From Ciborinia camelliae (Eukaryota > Ascomycota > Leotiomycetes > Helotiales > Sclerotiniaceae), in contig JANPYM010000005.1 of the NCBI GenBank assembly GCA_025890175.1, forward strand, positions 268,505 to 332,504: 64,000 nt of DNA, in the 5' to 3' direction. A program made the position numbers and the translations under genes. This document shows, piece after piece, positions 25,689 through 37,311 of this stretch. Numbering within the stretch: the stretch's first letter is position 1; every line of letters starts with the position of its first letter. Under the pieces are notes generated by a model. The model was not told the DNA's origin. It saw only the letters and a program-made list of their open reading frames with translations, and searched no databases.

Positions 25689-27751
25689 GTTTAATAATTA
25701 AAAATCAAAGATTATTGATTAATTAATAATAAAATTATATTTATAAAAAAAAAAATATAAAAAAAAAAATTTATTTATTTCTATTATTAAATTATTAAAA
25801 AATTTTGTATTTCTTTTATTATTATTTAATAACTTTAAATAAAAAAAAAATTATTTTTATTAATAATATTTAAATTATTATTAAAAAAAAGTTTTAAAAA
25901 TTAATAAAACAAATTATATATATATTAATTTTTTTTAATAATATATTATTAAAATTTATAAAAAATATAAAATTTAAATAAAGAATTATTATTAATTAAT
26001 AATAAAAAATAAATATTCGATAATGAATTTTCGTTAAAAAATAAATTAAAATTGAAAAATTAAAATTTTAAAAAAAAACAATTAATTTTTAATATATATT
26101 AAAAATTAATTATTTATTAAATAATAATATTTTTATTTATATTTATATTTATATTATTAAAAAAATTAAGATTGAAAAACAAAAAAGAATTGAAAATAAT
26201 ATTTCAAAAAGATTTATAAATTTTATATTTTAAAAAAAAAAAAGATATATATTAATTATTTGATATTCAAAAAATTGTAAAAAATTAAAACAAAATAAAT
26301 AATTTGAGAATTAAAAAATTTTAAAAATAATTAAAAAGATTTAGAAGATTTGATTTTTAAAGATTTTAATTTAAAAAAATTGTTTTTTTATTAATTTTTA
26401 TTGAAAAATAATTTGGAATTTAATTTTTTAAAAATCTAAATTTTTTTTAAAAAATAAAGAAAAACGTTTTAAACAAAAATATTATTTTTCAAAATAATTT
26501 TTTTTTTATTTTTTATAATAATCTTTTTTTTTTTTTTATAAAAATAAAAAAAGTAGGAAAAACAATTAAAATAAAGGTTTTTGTTTTTTTTTTTAATAAA
26601 TCCTTATTATTCAAATTAAAATTTAATATATTTTCAATTTTTGTATTCTTAATTTTTTTAATTAAAAATAAAAAATATATTTATATATATTAATCAATGA
26701 TTAATAAATAAACAAAAAATAATTTATAGAATATTAATAAATATTTAATAAATTTATTAAAATTGTATTTATATTAAAAAAAATAAATATTGCAATTATA
26801 ATAGCTTTTTTAATATTGTAGAGTTTATATATTAAATTAATATGTTTTATTTTGTAAATTATAATAAAAATGGTTAAAATGTATTTCTTTTAATAAAAAA
26901 TAAAGCGACTTTATATTTTCTATTTTTTAATAAAATTCGATTTTGTATTATTGTATTTTTATTAATAGCAAAGTAATCGATTAATATTAGGATAAAACTA
27001 TTTGGATAACAGGTTATAAGATTTTTTTTTATAAATATATTTATTATATAATAATAAAAAATTATTAAAAAATAAATATTTTTAATTTATAATATTATTT
27101 TTTTTTAATATTTTTTTAATTTTATAAAAACTAATTAATTTTATATAATGAAAATAAATAAATTTAATAAAAGTTATAAAGATATTTATAAAACATTAGA
27201 TAATTATTATAAAGAAAACAGGAAAAGTTATAATACTAATAAAAAAAATTAATTAAAAAAAAATATAAAAAGATACAAAAAATAATATTAATAAAAATTA
27301 AGAGTTCAAATTTTAAACTATAAAAACAAAAAGAATATAAATATCTTTGATAACAAAAAATATAAAATCTAATTATTTAACAAAAAAATTAATAAAACCT
27401 TTATTTTTTTATATTAAAAAAAAATTTTAAATACAAAAACTTTAAAAATAAAATTATTAAAATAATCTTTAATATCTAATCAATATTCATTAAACAATTG
27501 CAAAATCTTCAATAAATTAAAAAAAATAAAACAATACAAATATATAATATTAAAATATACCCTATTTAAAATCAATATTTTATTAATAATATAAACCCTA
27601 AACTAATAAAAATAAATTATTATTTAAAAACCGCTATTTATACAAAAAAATAATTATAAAAATATAAATCAAAAAAATGCCTTAATATATATAAACAATA
27701 AATTCCAATAAATAAAATTTTTTAAACAAGATACCTCAAAAAAAAAAACTT

Positions 27752-27965
27752 TATTACAAATTTAAAGATAATAAAAATAAAAAAAATGTTTAAATATAAA
27801 ATTTAGATTTAAAATTAATATATTAACAATTGTTAACGTTCAATATTAATTAATAGCAAATCTTTAATACAATATTTAATTTGTAAAATATTAATATATA
27901 CAAAACAAGTTTATATAATTAAATAAAAAAGATTTTGAAAATCTGCAAAGTTTTATATTAAATAG
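27752..27965 (+). repeat. 3' LTR of element A, first part
   Basis: 214 bp matching the first 214 bp of the other LTRs, from TATTACAAATTTAAAG to TTAAATAG. It is broken by the insertion of element B and continues at 36005. Confidence 0.85.
27961..27965. repeat. target-site duplication of element B (left)
   Basis: AATAG, paired with GATAG at 36000-36004. The single difference is a G-to-A change of the RIP type. Confidence 0.7.
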
Positions 27966-28316
27966 TGTTACGGATCTAAAGGTAATAAAAACAAAAAAAA
28001 TGTTTGGGTATAGAATTTAGATTTAAAGCCGGTGTATCGATAATCGCTAACATTTGATATCGATCGATAGCAAATCTTTGGTGTAATATTTAATTTGTAA
28101 AATATTAATATATATAAAATAGATTTATATAATTAAGCAAAAAGATTTTAAAAATCTATAAAATTTTATATTAAATAAAATATTATTGTTTAAATAATAA
28201 TTAATGATGTATTATTAATTATTTAAAAAAATAATAAAAATTTTATTTAGAAAATAATAAAAAATTTTGAAATTATTATTAATTTAATTAATTTTTTATA
28301 TTTTTTATTTTAATAA
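27966..28316 (+). repeat. 5' LTR of element B
   Basis: 351 bp. It starts with the canonical TG (TGTTACGGATCTAAAG) and ends TTTTAATA. Confidence 0.85.
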
Positions 28317-31300
28317 TTTTTTTTATTTTATTTAAAAAATAATTTATTAATTAAATTAGTAATATTCAAAATGGTATTAGGAATAAAAAATATTTTTATA
28401 TTTGTTTAATAAAATATTAAAATTAATGATATATAAAGTAATATTATTGATAAATCTTATATATATTAATAAAATACAAATTTTTTTTTAGGGTTCAAAA
28501 AATTTTTGGGGAAAAACTTTTGTAATATTTTAAAATAATAAATATAAAATATAAAGAATAATATAAAAATTATAAACAAAACTATAATTCGGTTTATTTG
28601 AATATAAAAAATTATTAGGATATTAGTAATTTTTAATAATGTACCATTTACCCGTCCTAAATCAAATATTAAACCTTTAAAATTTTAAAAGTTATTCTGA
28701 TATAAGGGAACAAATATCTTTTAGGCGAAGGATTTTTTTTTTCAAATCAAGGTAATATTTTGAAATAATAATAGGTATTATTTTTTTATTAATATTTAAA
28801 AAATAGATTATACAATATAATATTTTGAAAAACATTTTTTGGTGGTATAATATTAATTTATTAATACAATTTAATTAAATAATATTATATAAATAAAATT
28901 TAAAAAATATATGTATGATATAATTTTAAATAAAAGGAATTAATAATATATAATAATTATTCGGATATTAAAAGTTAAATAATATTTGGAATAAAATATA
29001 AATAATTTTGTTTTTTATTTAAACAATTTAAAAAAAAATATAGAATATAAAGCGGATAATATATATTGTAAATAATTGTTTACTAATTTTCGCTTTAGTA
29101 TAGGTAAAAGGATATCTAAATTTTTTTAATAATCTAAAATATGGGAAAAACTTATAAAATAAGTATATAGATTGGAGAATATTAATTAAATATATTATTT
29201 CACCAATATTATAAATTATTGTTTTAAAAAAATATATAATATTTTATTATATTATTTAAACTTCGTTTAGTTTTTTTATGGATTATAAAAAAATAATAAG
29301 GATGTTGTATTAATAAAATCTATTGAAATTAAAATAAAATTAAATTAAAAAATTATATAAAAAAATTAATTAATAAAAAAAATTTAATATTAGGAATATT
29401 AAAAAAAATTAATAAAATGTTATTAATATTAATAAATAGGTTATTATATTATTATTTATAAAAATTTGTTTAAATATTAATATTGTTAAAAGGGGTATTT
29501 CAAAAAAAATTGTTTTAAAAAAAAAATAAATTTATATCAATAAAAAAATATTAAATTTTTTTAATAAAAAAATAACAAAATATATTAATAAAAAAACAAT
29601 AAAATCTAATAATTGTTTTAAGTGTTTTTGCAATTTTGGGTTTAAATAAAAAAAAATATATTATTATTATTATTATTATTATATTTAAATCAAAATATTA
29701 ATCGATAATATTTTGTTGTTTTATTAATTTAAATATTTAAATTAATATAGTTTAGTAAAATAAATATATCAAATAAAATTAAGAATTTATATTAAAAAAA
29801 AATATATTTTTAATATTTATGTTAGGGATTTATATTTTTATTTATAGAAATTATTAATTTATTATAAAAATAATAAATATATTAAAAAATAAAAAAATAT
29901 ATATTTATTAATTTATTTTAATTATTTTAGATCTTTTTTATATAAATATAATTTTAAACTTTTTATAATTAAAAATGGTAAATTTTAAGATTAATTAATA
30001 ATTAATAAAATTTTGTTTTTAATTTGATTTAAAATTTATTAAAATTATTTTGATATAAAAAATTTATTAAAAAATAAATAAAAAGATGTTAACTTTAATT
30101 TTATAATTAAATTAAATATTTAATTCTAGAAAAATATAGATGGGGTGTAAAATTTTCATTTTAAAGATTTTTAATATTTTAAATAAATATAAAAATTTGA
30201 AATAAGTTTTTTCAAAAAAAAAAAGCAAATTATTATTTGATTATTATTTAATAAAATATTGAATTGAATTAAAATTAAGTATTATTTTTTTGTAAAATTT
30301 AGTATATATTTTTTTAAAAAAGAAATTATTAATTTTAAAAAAATATTTAAAAAAATATTAATTAAAAAAGTAGATTTATTGTTTAATAAATTTTATTAGA
30401 ACCTTAATTATATTTGTTTTAAAAAAGGATAGGGATTATTAGTTATACATCAACTATAAAGGGTTAAATTAAATAATTAAAAAAAATTGGATATTTTTAT
30501 TTTTAATTAACAAATTTTTTGATTAATTATAAAAAAGTATTATTTTTATTAAATTAAATCTGAAAAATATATACCATTAAATTTGAATTTGGGTGGGAGA
30601 CGAATAGAAGATAATATTTTGTATTTATTATAAGTAATTTAAATATTTAATTATATTATTTAATTTTATAAATATTTTTATTATTTTTTAAATTTATATT
30701 AATCAAGTTTTTATAGGGTTAATGAATATTATATATATAATATATTTTAATGATATATTGATTTATTTAATAAATGTTTAATAATATATTAATAATATTT
30801 ATTAAATATTTGAAAAGTTAATTGTTTATAAACTTTATATAAAATTTAAGAAATATATATTTAATAGTAAAAAAATCAAATTTTTAGGATTTATAGTGTT
30901 AAACAATAATATTATTATAAAATTTAGTAAAATTGAAATTATTATCAAATAACTTATTTTTAATATTTTAAAGAAAATTTAAATCTTTTTAAGCTTTGTA
31001 AATTTTTATTAATAATTTATTAAAAAATATTTGAAGATAATTAATAGAATAATAATATTATTTAAAAAAATTGAAAAGAAAAAAATTGTAAATATTTTTG
31101 TATAAAGTGCGAAGATATAAATATTTTTCGAAGTATTAAAAACAATATTTATTATTACACTAATATTATAATATTTTTAATTAAATCTTAAAATGATAAT
31201 TGAAATAGATATATTAGGATTTGTTTTAGAATATATATTTTTTTAGTTATTTAAAAGAAAATTCAATTTAAAAAAATTATTGTAATAGTATTTTGTAATA

Positions 31301-32309
31301 TTTTATTTTAAAAAATTAAATTTTATGGAGCAATATTATATGATTTATAATTAAAAATTATTGGTGATATATATTACATTTTATAAATAATGGTATTATA
31401 TTATAAACAATTGTTATATTATTGTTATAAAAATAGATTATAATAATTTTTAATATTTTATAATTAAAAAAGAATTAAATAATAAATAAATTAAATAAGC
31501 TAAAATATTTGTTATATATAATTTCGAAATTAAATATAAAATCGGAAAATTAAATCTAACAAATGGACTATTAAGGCAATCAAATTATTTTAATAATTTA
31601 AAAAATAATAACAAAATATTTTTAATATTAAAAAATAAATTAAAAAATATAATAATTTTAATTAAAATATATTATTATTCAAATATAAAATAATTATTTT
31701 TATAAAATATTATAAATTTTTTTAAATAAAAAAAAAATTATTTATTTTTTTATAATTTAAAAAAATTATTGGTAAAGATTAATTATAAATAATTAATACT
31801 TTATTGGATAGTTAATGTTATAGTTGAAAATAAAATAATATTAAATGTTATGTTGGAATTTATAAGAAATATTTTATTATAATTGTAGGAGTATAACAAA
31901 TTTATAAAGAATAAAGAGTATATTAAATGAAAATAGAAGTTTATTGAAAACATTTTACTATAATAAATAGATATTGAAAAAATAATTATCTATAATAAAG
32001 CTATTTTTGTACTATCGGACTTTGTTATAAGGGTAAAGATTTTGAGGGTTTATTATAATAATTTAATAGGAGGATATTAGGGTATAAAAAAAATGTTAAA
32101 AATATTAAAAAAAAAATATTTTTGATAAAATATAAAAAGAAATATTAAAAAATATATTAAGATTTATATAATATATTAATATTTAATGGTGAAATATTAT
32201 TGATTATACAGCAAATTAAAAATACTTTTTTTTTTTATAAAGCCTTAAAAAAAAATAATTATAGATTTTATTATAGATTTATTTTTTTCAAAAATTGAAA
32301 AATATATTT

Positions 32310-32700
32310 ATAATATAATCCTTGTGATAGTTGATAGGTTTACAAAGCTAATAAAATATGTATTTATTATAAAAACTATTAGTTTATTTAAATTAATAGA
32401 AATATTATTTGTATATATATTTAAGGATTTTGATGTACTGGAAGGTATCATTTCAGATAGAAAACTGCAATTTGCAAGCCACTTCTAGAGAAGCCTAATA
32501 TTCTATTTCTGCGTTTGCCAAAAGTTATCAATAGTATTTTATTTTTAGACTGATAGGCAAATTAAACAATAAAATTAGAATTTTATATATTACATTATAT
32601 ATTATTCAAATTAAAGATAGAATAATTGAATATTGCTATTATTTTTAATAAAATTTATATATAATATTAATTAATATAATATAATAAAAAAAAATTTATT
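32310..32700 (+). pseudogene. gypsy integrase core relic
   Basis: Reading plus-strand codons from about 32317 gives a recognisable integrase D,D-35-E-type core. The VDRFTK block (first catalytic Asp) is near 32326-32345, and the ISDR...QFAS block (second Asp) near 32447-32482. The TDRQ block is near 32551, and the region of the catalytic Glu follows it. The frame is interrupted by several in-frame TAG/TAA codons at positions where the family has Trp or Gln. It is not functional. The upstream RNase H and reverse transcriptase regions are too eroded to define. Confidence 0.8.
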
Positions 32701-33341
32701 TAAAACAATATATAGTTTTTAATTTATATTTAATTATATTGATGAGGATATTAATATAAAGGGGAAGATATTAGCAGCCTACAAAAAAATCGAAACTTTA
32801 ATAAAGAAATAAAAAAAACTTAAAGAATTTTAATAAAAAATAATTATAAAAAAAATTTAAAAAAATATTTTAATAAAATACCAATAATTTAATATTAATA
32901 ATTTAGTAATATTTAATATAAAAAATATTAAATAATTAAAATTTAAAAAAAAATTTTTAGAATAATTTATAGAACTATTTATAATTATTAATATTATTTT
33001 AAATAAATAATTATATAAATTAAAATTATTTTTTATTTATAAAATATATAATATATTTTATATTTTTTTATTAAAATTATAATATTAAAAAAAAAATATT
33101 GTTAATTTATTATTATTTAAAAAAATAAAAAAAGAATTAAAATATAAAATAAAAAAAATTTTAATATATCAAAAAAAAAAAGAGAAAAAAAAATATAATA
33201 TTTAATTTAATAAAAAAATTATATTTTATTAAAAAATATATAAAAATTAAAAAAAAATCTTTGAAATTTAAATATAATTCTAAATAATTATTTTAATAAA
33301 AAAATATTATTAATATAATATTAATAAAAATAAATAAAATA

Positions 33342-33525
33342 TTATAAATAAAAATAATTTTGAATAATTTATATATTATTATAAAAATATTATAAATAAA
33401 AATAATTTTAAATAATTTATATATTATTATAAAAATATTATAAATAAAAACAATTTCAAATAATTTATATATTATTATAAAAATATTATAAATTAAAATA
33501 ATTATAAAAATTTGTATATTATTAT
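33342..33525 (+). repeat. 48-bp tandem repeat in element B
   Basis: Same array as 25497-25688 in element A. The assembly gap falls directly at its right end. Confidence 0.75.
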
Positions 33526-33579
33526 NNNNNNNNNNAATATTATAAATTAAAATAATTATAAAAATTTGTATATTATTAT
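33482..33579 (+). repeat. 44-bp duplicated flanks of assembly gap
   Basis: The 44 bases before the N run (33482-33525) are repeated exactly after it (33536-33579). The N run is 33526-33535. This is another sign of unmerged contig ends. Confidence 0.9.
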
Positions 33580-35649
33580 AAAATCTAATAATTAAAAATT
33601 AAAGATTATTAATTAATTAATAATAAAATTATATTTATAAAAAAAAAAGTATAAAAAAAAAATTTATTTGTTTTTATTATTAAATTATTAAAAAATTTTA
33701 TATTTTTTTTATTATTATTTAATAATTTCAAATAAAAAAAAAATTATTTTTATTAATAATATTTAAATTATTATTAAAAAAGAGTTTTAAAAATTAATAA
33801 AACAAATTATATATATATTAATTTTTTTTAATAATATATTATTAAAATTTATAAAAAATATAAGGTTTAAATAAAAAATTATTATTAATTAATAATAAAA
33901 AATAAGTGTCCGATAATAAATTTTTATTAAAAAACAAAACAAAATCAAAAAATTAAAATTTTAAAAAAAAATAATTAATTTTTAATATATATTAAAAACC
34001 GATTATTTATTAAATAATAATATTTTTATTTATATTTATATTTATATTGTTAAAAAAGTTAAAATTAAGAAACAAAAAAGAATTAGAAATAGTATTTTAA
34101 AAAGATTTATAAGTTTTATATTTCGAAAAAAAAAAAATATATATTAATTGTTTAATATTCGAAAAATTACAAAAAGTTAAAACAAAATAAATAATTTAAA
34201 AATTAAAAAATTTTAAAAATAATTAAAGGGATTTAAAAAATTCGATTTTTAGAAATTTCAATTTAAAAAAATTATTTTTTTGTTAATTTTTGTTATAAAG
34301 CAATTCGAGATTTAGTTTTTTAAAAATCTAAACTTTTTTTAAAAAACAAAGAAAGATGTTTTAAATAAAAATATTATTTTTTGGGATAATTTTTTTTTTA
34401 TTTTTTATAATAATCTTTTTTTTTTCTTTTTTTATAAAAATAAAAAAAATAAGAAAAACAATTAAAATAAAGGTTTTTGCTTTTTTTTTTAATAAATTTT
34501 TATTATTTAAATTAAAGTTTAATATATTTTCAATTTTTATATTCTCAATTTTTTTAATTAAAAACAAAAAATATATTTATATATATTAATTAACGATTAA
34601 TAAATAAACAAAAAATAATCTATAAAATATTAATAAATATTTAATAAATTTGTTAAAATTATATTTATATTAAAAAAAGTAAATATTGCGATTATAATAA
34701 CTTTCTTAATATTGCAAGATTTATATACTAAACTAATACATTTCGCTTTGCGAATCGTAACAAAAACAATCAAGATATACTTTTTTTAACAAAAAATAAA
34801 ACGATTTTATATTTTTTGTTTTTTAATAAATTTTGATTTTATATTATTATATTTTTATTAATAATAAAATAATCAATTAATATTAAAATAAAATTGTTTG
34901 GATAATAAATTGTAAAGTTTTTTTTTATAAATATATTTATTATATAATAACAAAAAACTATTAAAAAACAAATATTTCTGGTTTACAATATTATTTTTTT
35001 TTCAATATTTTTTTAATTTTATAAAAACTAATTAATTTTATATAATAAAAATAGATAGATTTAATAAAAACTATGAAAGTATTTATAAAACGTTAAACAA
35101 TTGTTATAGAGAAAACAAATAAAATTATAATATCGATAAAAAAATTAATTAAAAAAAAAATATAAAAAGGTATAAAAAATAATATTAATAAAAATTAAAG
35201 GTTTAAATTTTAAATTATAGGAATAAAAAAGGTATAAATATTTTAAATAATAAAAAATACAAAATTTAATTATTTAATAAAAAAATTAATAAAGCTTTTA
35301 TTTTTTTATATTAAAAAAGAAATTTTAGATATAAAAACTTTAAAAATAAGATTGTTAAGGTAATCTTTGATATTTAGTTAGTATTTATTAAATATTTATA
35401 GAATTTTTAATAAATTAAGAAAAATAGAGTAATACAAATGTATAATACCAAAATATGCTTTATTTAAAATTAATATTTTATTAATAATATAGATTTTAAA
35501 TTAATGAAAATGAATTATTGTTTAAAAACTGTTATTTATACGAAAGAATAATTACAGAAACATAAATCAAAAAAATATTTTAATATATATAAATAATAAA
35601 TTTTAACGAATAAGGTTTTTCAAACAAAATGTTTTAAAAAAAAAAGTTT

Positions 35650-35999
35650 TATTATAGATCTAAAAATAATAAAAACAAAAAAGATGTTTAAATATAAAAT
35701 TTAGGCTTAAAGCCAGTATATTAATAATCGTTAGCGTTCAATGTCAATTGATGGCAAATTTTTGATGTAATGCTTAATTTGTAAAATATTGATATATGTG
35801 AAATAGGTTTATATAATTAAGCGAAAAAGCTTCAAAAGCCTGTAAAGCTTTATATTAGGCAGGGCATCATCGTTTAAATGGCGATCGACGGTGCATCGCC
35901 AGCTATTTAAAAAGATAATAGAAATTTTATTTAGAAAGCAATGAAAAATCTTGAAGCCATTATTGACCTAGTTGATTCCTTGCATTTTCTATTTTAACA
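35650..35999 (+). repeat. 3' LTR of element B
   Basis: 350 bp, from TATTATAGATC to CTATTTTAACA, the canonical CA end. It is the least mutated LTR in the window (it still contains GGCGATCGACGG), which makes it the best guide to the ancestral LTR. Confidence 0.88.
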
Positions 36000-36004
36000 G
36001 ATAG

Positions 36005-36140
36005 GGCATTGTTATTTAAATAGCGATTAATAATATACTGTCAGTTATTTAAAAAATAATAAGAATTTTATTTAAAAAATAATAAAAAGTCTTAAAGCCA
36101 TTATTAATCTAATTAATTCCTTATATTTTCTATCTTAACA
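36005..36140 (+). repeat. 3' LTR of element A, second part
   Basis: 136 bp matching the last part of the other LTRs and ending CTATCTTAACA. Together with 27752-27965 it makes exactly one 350-bp LTR. Confidence 0.85.
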
Positions 36141-36145
36141 TTGCT
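36141..36145. repeat. target-site duplication of gypsy A (right)
   Basis: TTGCT, identical to 18442-18446. Confidence 0.85.
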
Positions 36146-36283
36146 ATTTTAATTCTAAAAAAAAGAAAATCCTATCAAACCTATCCCCTTCCATCGAACC
36201 TACCCCTTCTCATCAAACCTACAAATCTATCAACCTACTCTCTTTTATCGAATTTACAAACTTACAAATCTATTTTTTATTAT

Positions 36284-36366
36284 TATACTATTTGAAATCG
36301 AAATAAAAAGTTTCTATGCTATTTGAGGTATTAAAATTGAAAAATATATTATTTCAGGTATTTGCT
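36284..36366 (-). repeat. right terminal inverted repeat
   Basis: Contains AAGTTTCTATGCTATTTG and ends ATTTCAGGTATTTGC. It is the reverse complement of the arm at 18372-18441, with G-to-A-type changes and a short extra segment. Confidence 0.65.
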
Positions 36367-36542
36367 ATTATATTTTAGGATTAGAATATTACAAAAATAA
36401 ATAAAAATCGATTTCAAATTGTTGGTTCGGTTACTCGATGAAGGTAACTATTGATCAATAGTAAGGTTTAAATAAATTATATTGTTGAAGCGTACTGAGA
36501 TCGTGTACGAAGTACGCTGCCCCAAATCGCGACACAAATAGT

Positions 36543-36619
36543 ATATGCTAGACCTCGAATAGCATATTGTGTTAGTTAGGGTATTAAAGTTGAAAAACAT
36601 ACTATTTCAGGTATTTGCT
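36543..36619. repeat. further copy of the inverted-repeat arm
   Basis: Carries GGTATTAAAGTTGAAAAACA and ACTATTTCAGGTATTTGC, like the right arm at 36284-36366. It starts with a palindrome of the type ATATGCTA...TAGCATAT. It probably belongs to a second, incomplete copy of the same MITE-like family. Confidence 0.55.
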
Positions 36620-37311
36620 GTATAAATTAACAAATAAACACCCTAACACCCTAATAATTCAACATACATAATAATAATACTTTACTAAACCATTCCTTCC
36701 TTCCTTCCTAAGCCATACCTTCCTCCCCAACCTTGGAATACTTAAGTTAGATACCTAGTAATCCCTTACCCAGCCCGCCCCTAATAATTAGACACAGGTA
36801 GGTATATACCTAAAGTACCCGCGGATAACCAAAATCTAAACTTATTTATTTATTTACATATCCCCTTAATAAATCCCCTAAATCCCCCCAATTCCCCTGA
36901 GTCCCCTCCCCTCCCCTCCTCCATCCCCTGCAAACGTATCGGCTAAGCCTATCTCGCGGTAAAAATCTCCGCCAAGATGAACCGAACATCATCCCTATAC
37001 CCAGCACGACGAATGATCTACTCGAGTACAATTTACAAACATGAGGTAAAGTATAAATTCCCCAAGTGAAGACTTCTTGTAATGATTTTATACACTTGCA
37101 TATGTGGAGGTAGGTATTCTCTATAATCATAAGTTCATAACGGATCTCAAACTTTATTGTATGAATGCAGAGATCGAAAAATGTATTCGTATTGAAAAAA
37201 AAACAGTACCATAACCTGAATATAAAATGAATCCTTAACCCAACTCCTTCTTTTCTCAAAGACCAAGGTTTATTATGTAATCAGAACCATTCTCATCATC
37301 ACCCCTCTCTC
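36620..37311. other. intergenic, 3' flank of rhodopsin-like gene
   Basis: Returns to normal composition. It holds CCTTCC repeats (36687-36710), TTTATTTATTTA (36843-36854) and a C-rich run, but no supported gene. Confidence 0.5.

Larger units (their letters stand above)
27966..35999 (+). mobile_element. Ty3/gypsy LTR element B (inner, younger)
   Basis: A full-length retrotransposon of about 8.0 kb with LTRs 27966-28316 and 35650-35999, inserted into the 3' LTR of element A. It is colinear with A through its whole length but keeps many more G and C bases, as expected of the younger copy. The best relic is an integrase catalytic core at about 32310-32700 on the plus strand. The frame there shows VDRFTK, then a SDR...QF block, then a TDRQ block. 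These match the conserved VDRFTK, SDRG.QF and PQTDGQTE segments of Ty3/gypsy integrases. Stops in the frame fall where Trp or Gln codons are expected (TGG to TAG, CAA to TAA), the signature of RIP. An assembly gap lies at 33526-33535. Confidence 0.88.
18447..36140 (+). mobile_element. Ty3/gypsy-type LTR element A (outer, RIP-degraded)
   Basis: Outer retrotransposon. The 5' LTR is 18447-18796; the 3' LTR starts at 27752, is interrupted at 27965 by element B, and resumes to 36140. Its 5-bp target duplication TTGCT is perfect on both sides. Without element B and the false duplication around the gap at 20902-20911, it is about 8 kb long. Nearly all C and G are gone, and every frame is full of stops. 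The region near 24480-24800 aligns with the integrase relic of element B. The orientation (+) follows the integrase frame. The element is dead; RIP as the cause is inference from the base changes. Confidence 0.85.
18372..36366. mobile_element. MITE-like inverted-repeat element, split by gypsy A
   Basis: The left arm (18372-18441) is the reverse complement of the right arm (36284-36366), apart from RIP-like changes and a short insertion in the right arm. The outer ends read GGCAAATACCTGAAAT and ATTTCAGGTATTTGC. If gypsy element A and one copy of its target duplication are removed, the two arms enclose a unit of about 296 bp, the size of a MITE. It has no coding capacity. It is the oldest layer of the nested insertion. 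Confidence 0.65.

Noticed and set aside
34361..34567. Minus-strand frame of 68 codons in element B
   Set aside because: Composition is only Lys, Ile, Phe, Asn and Leu from A/T runs; no domain, and element A does not keep it open.
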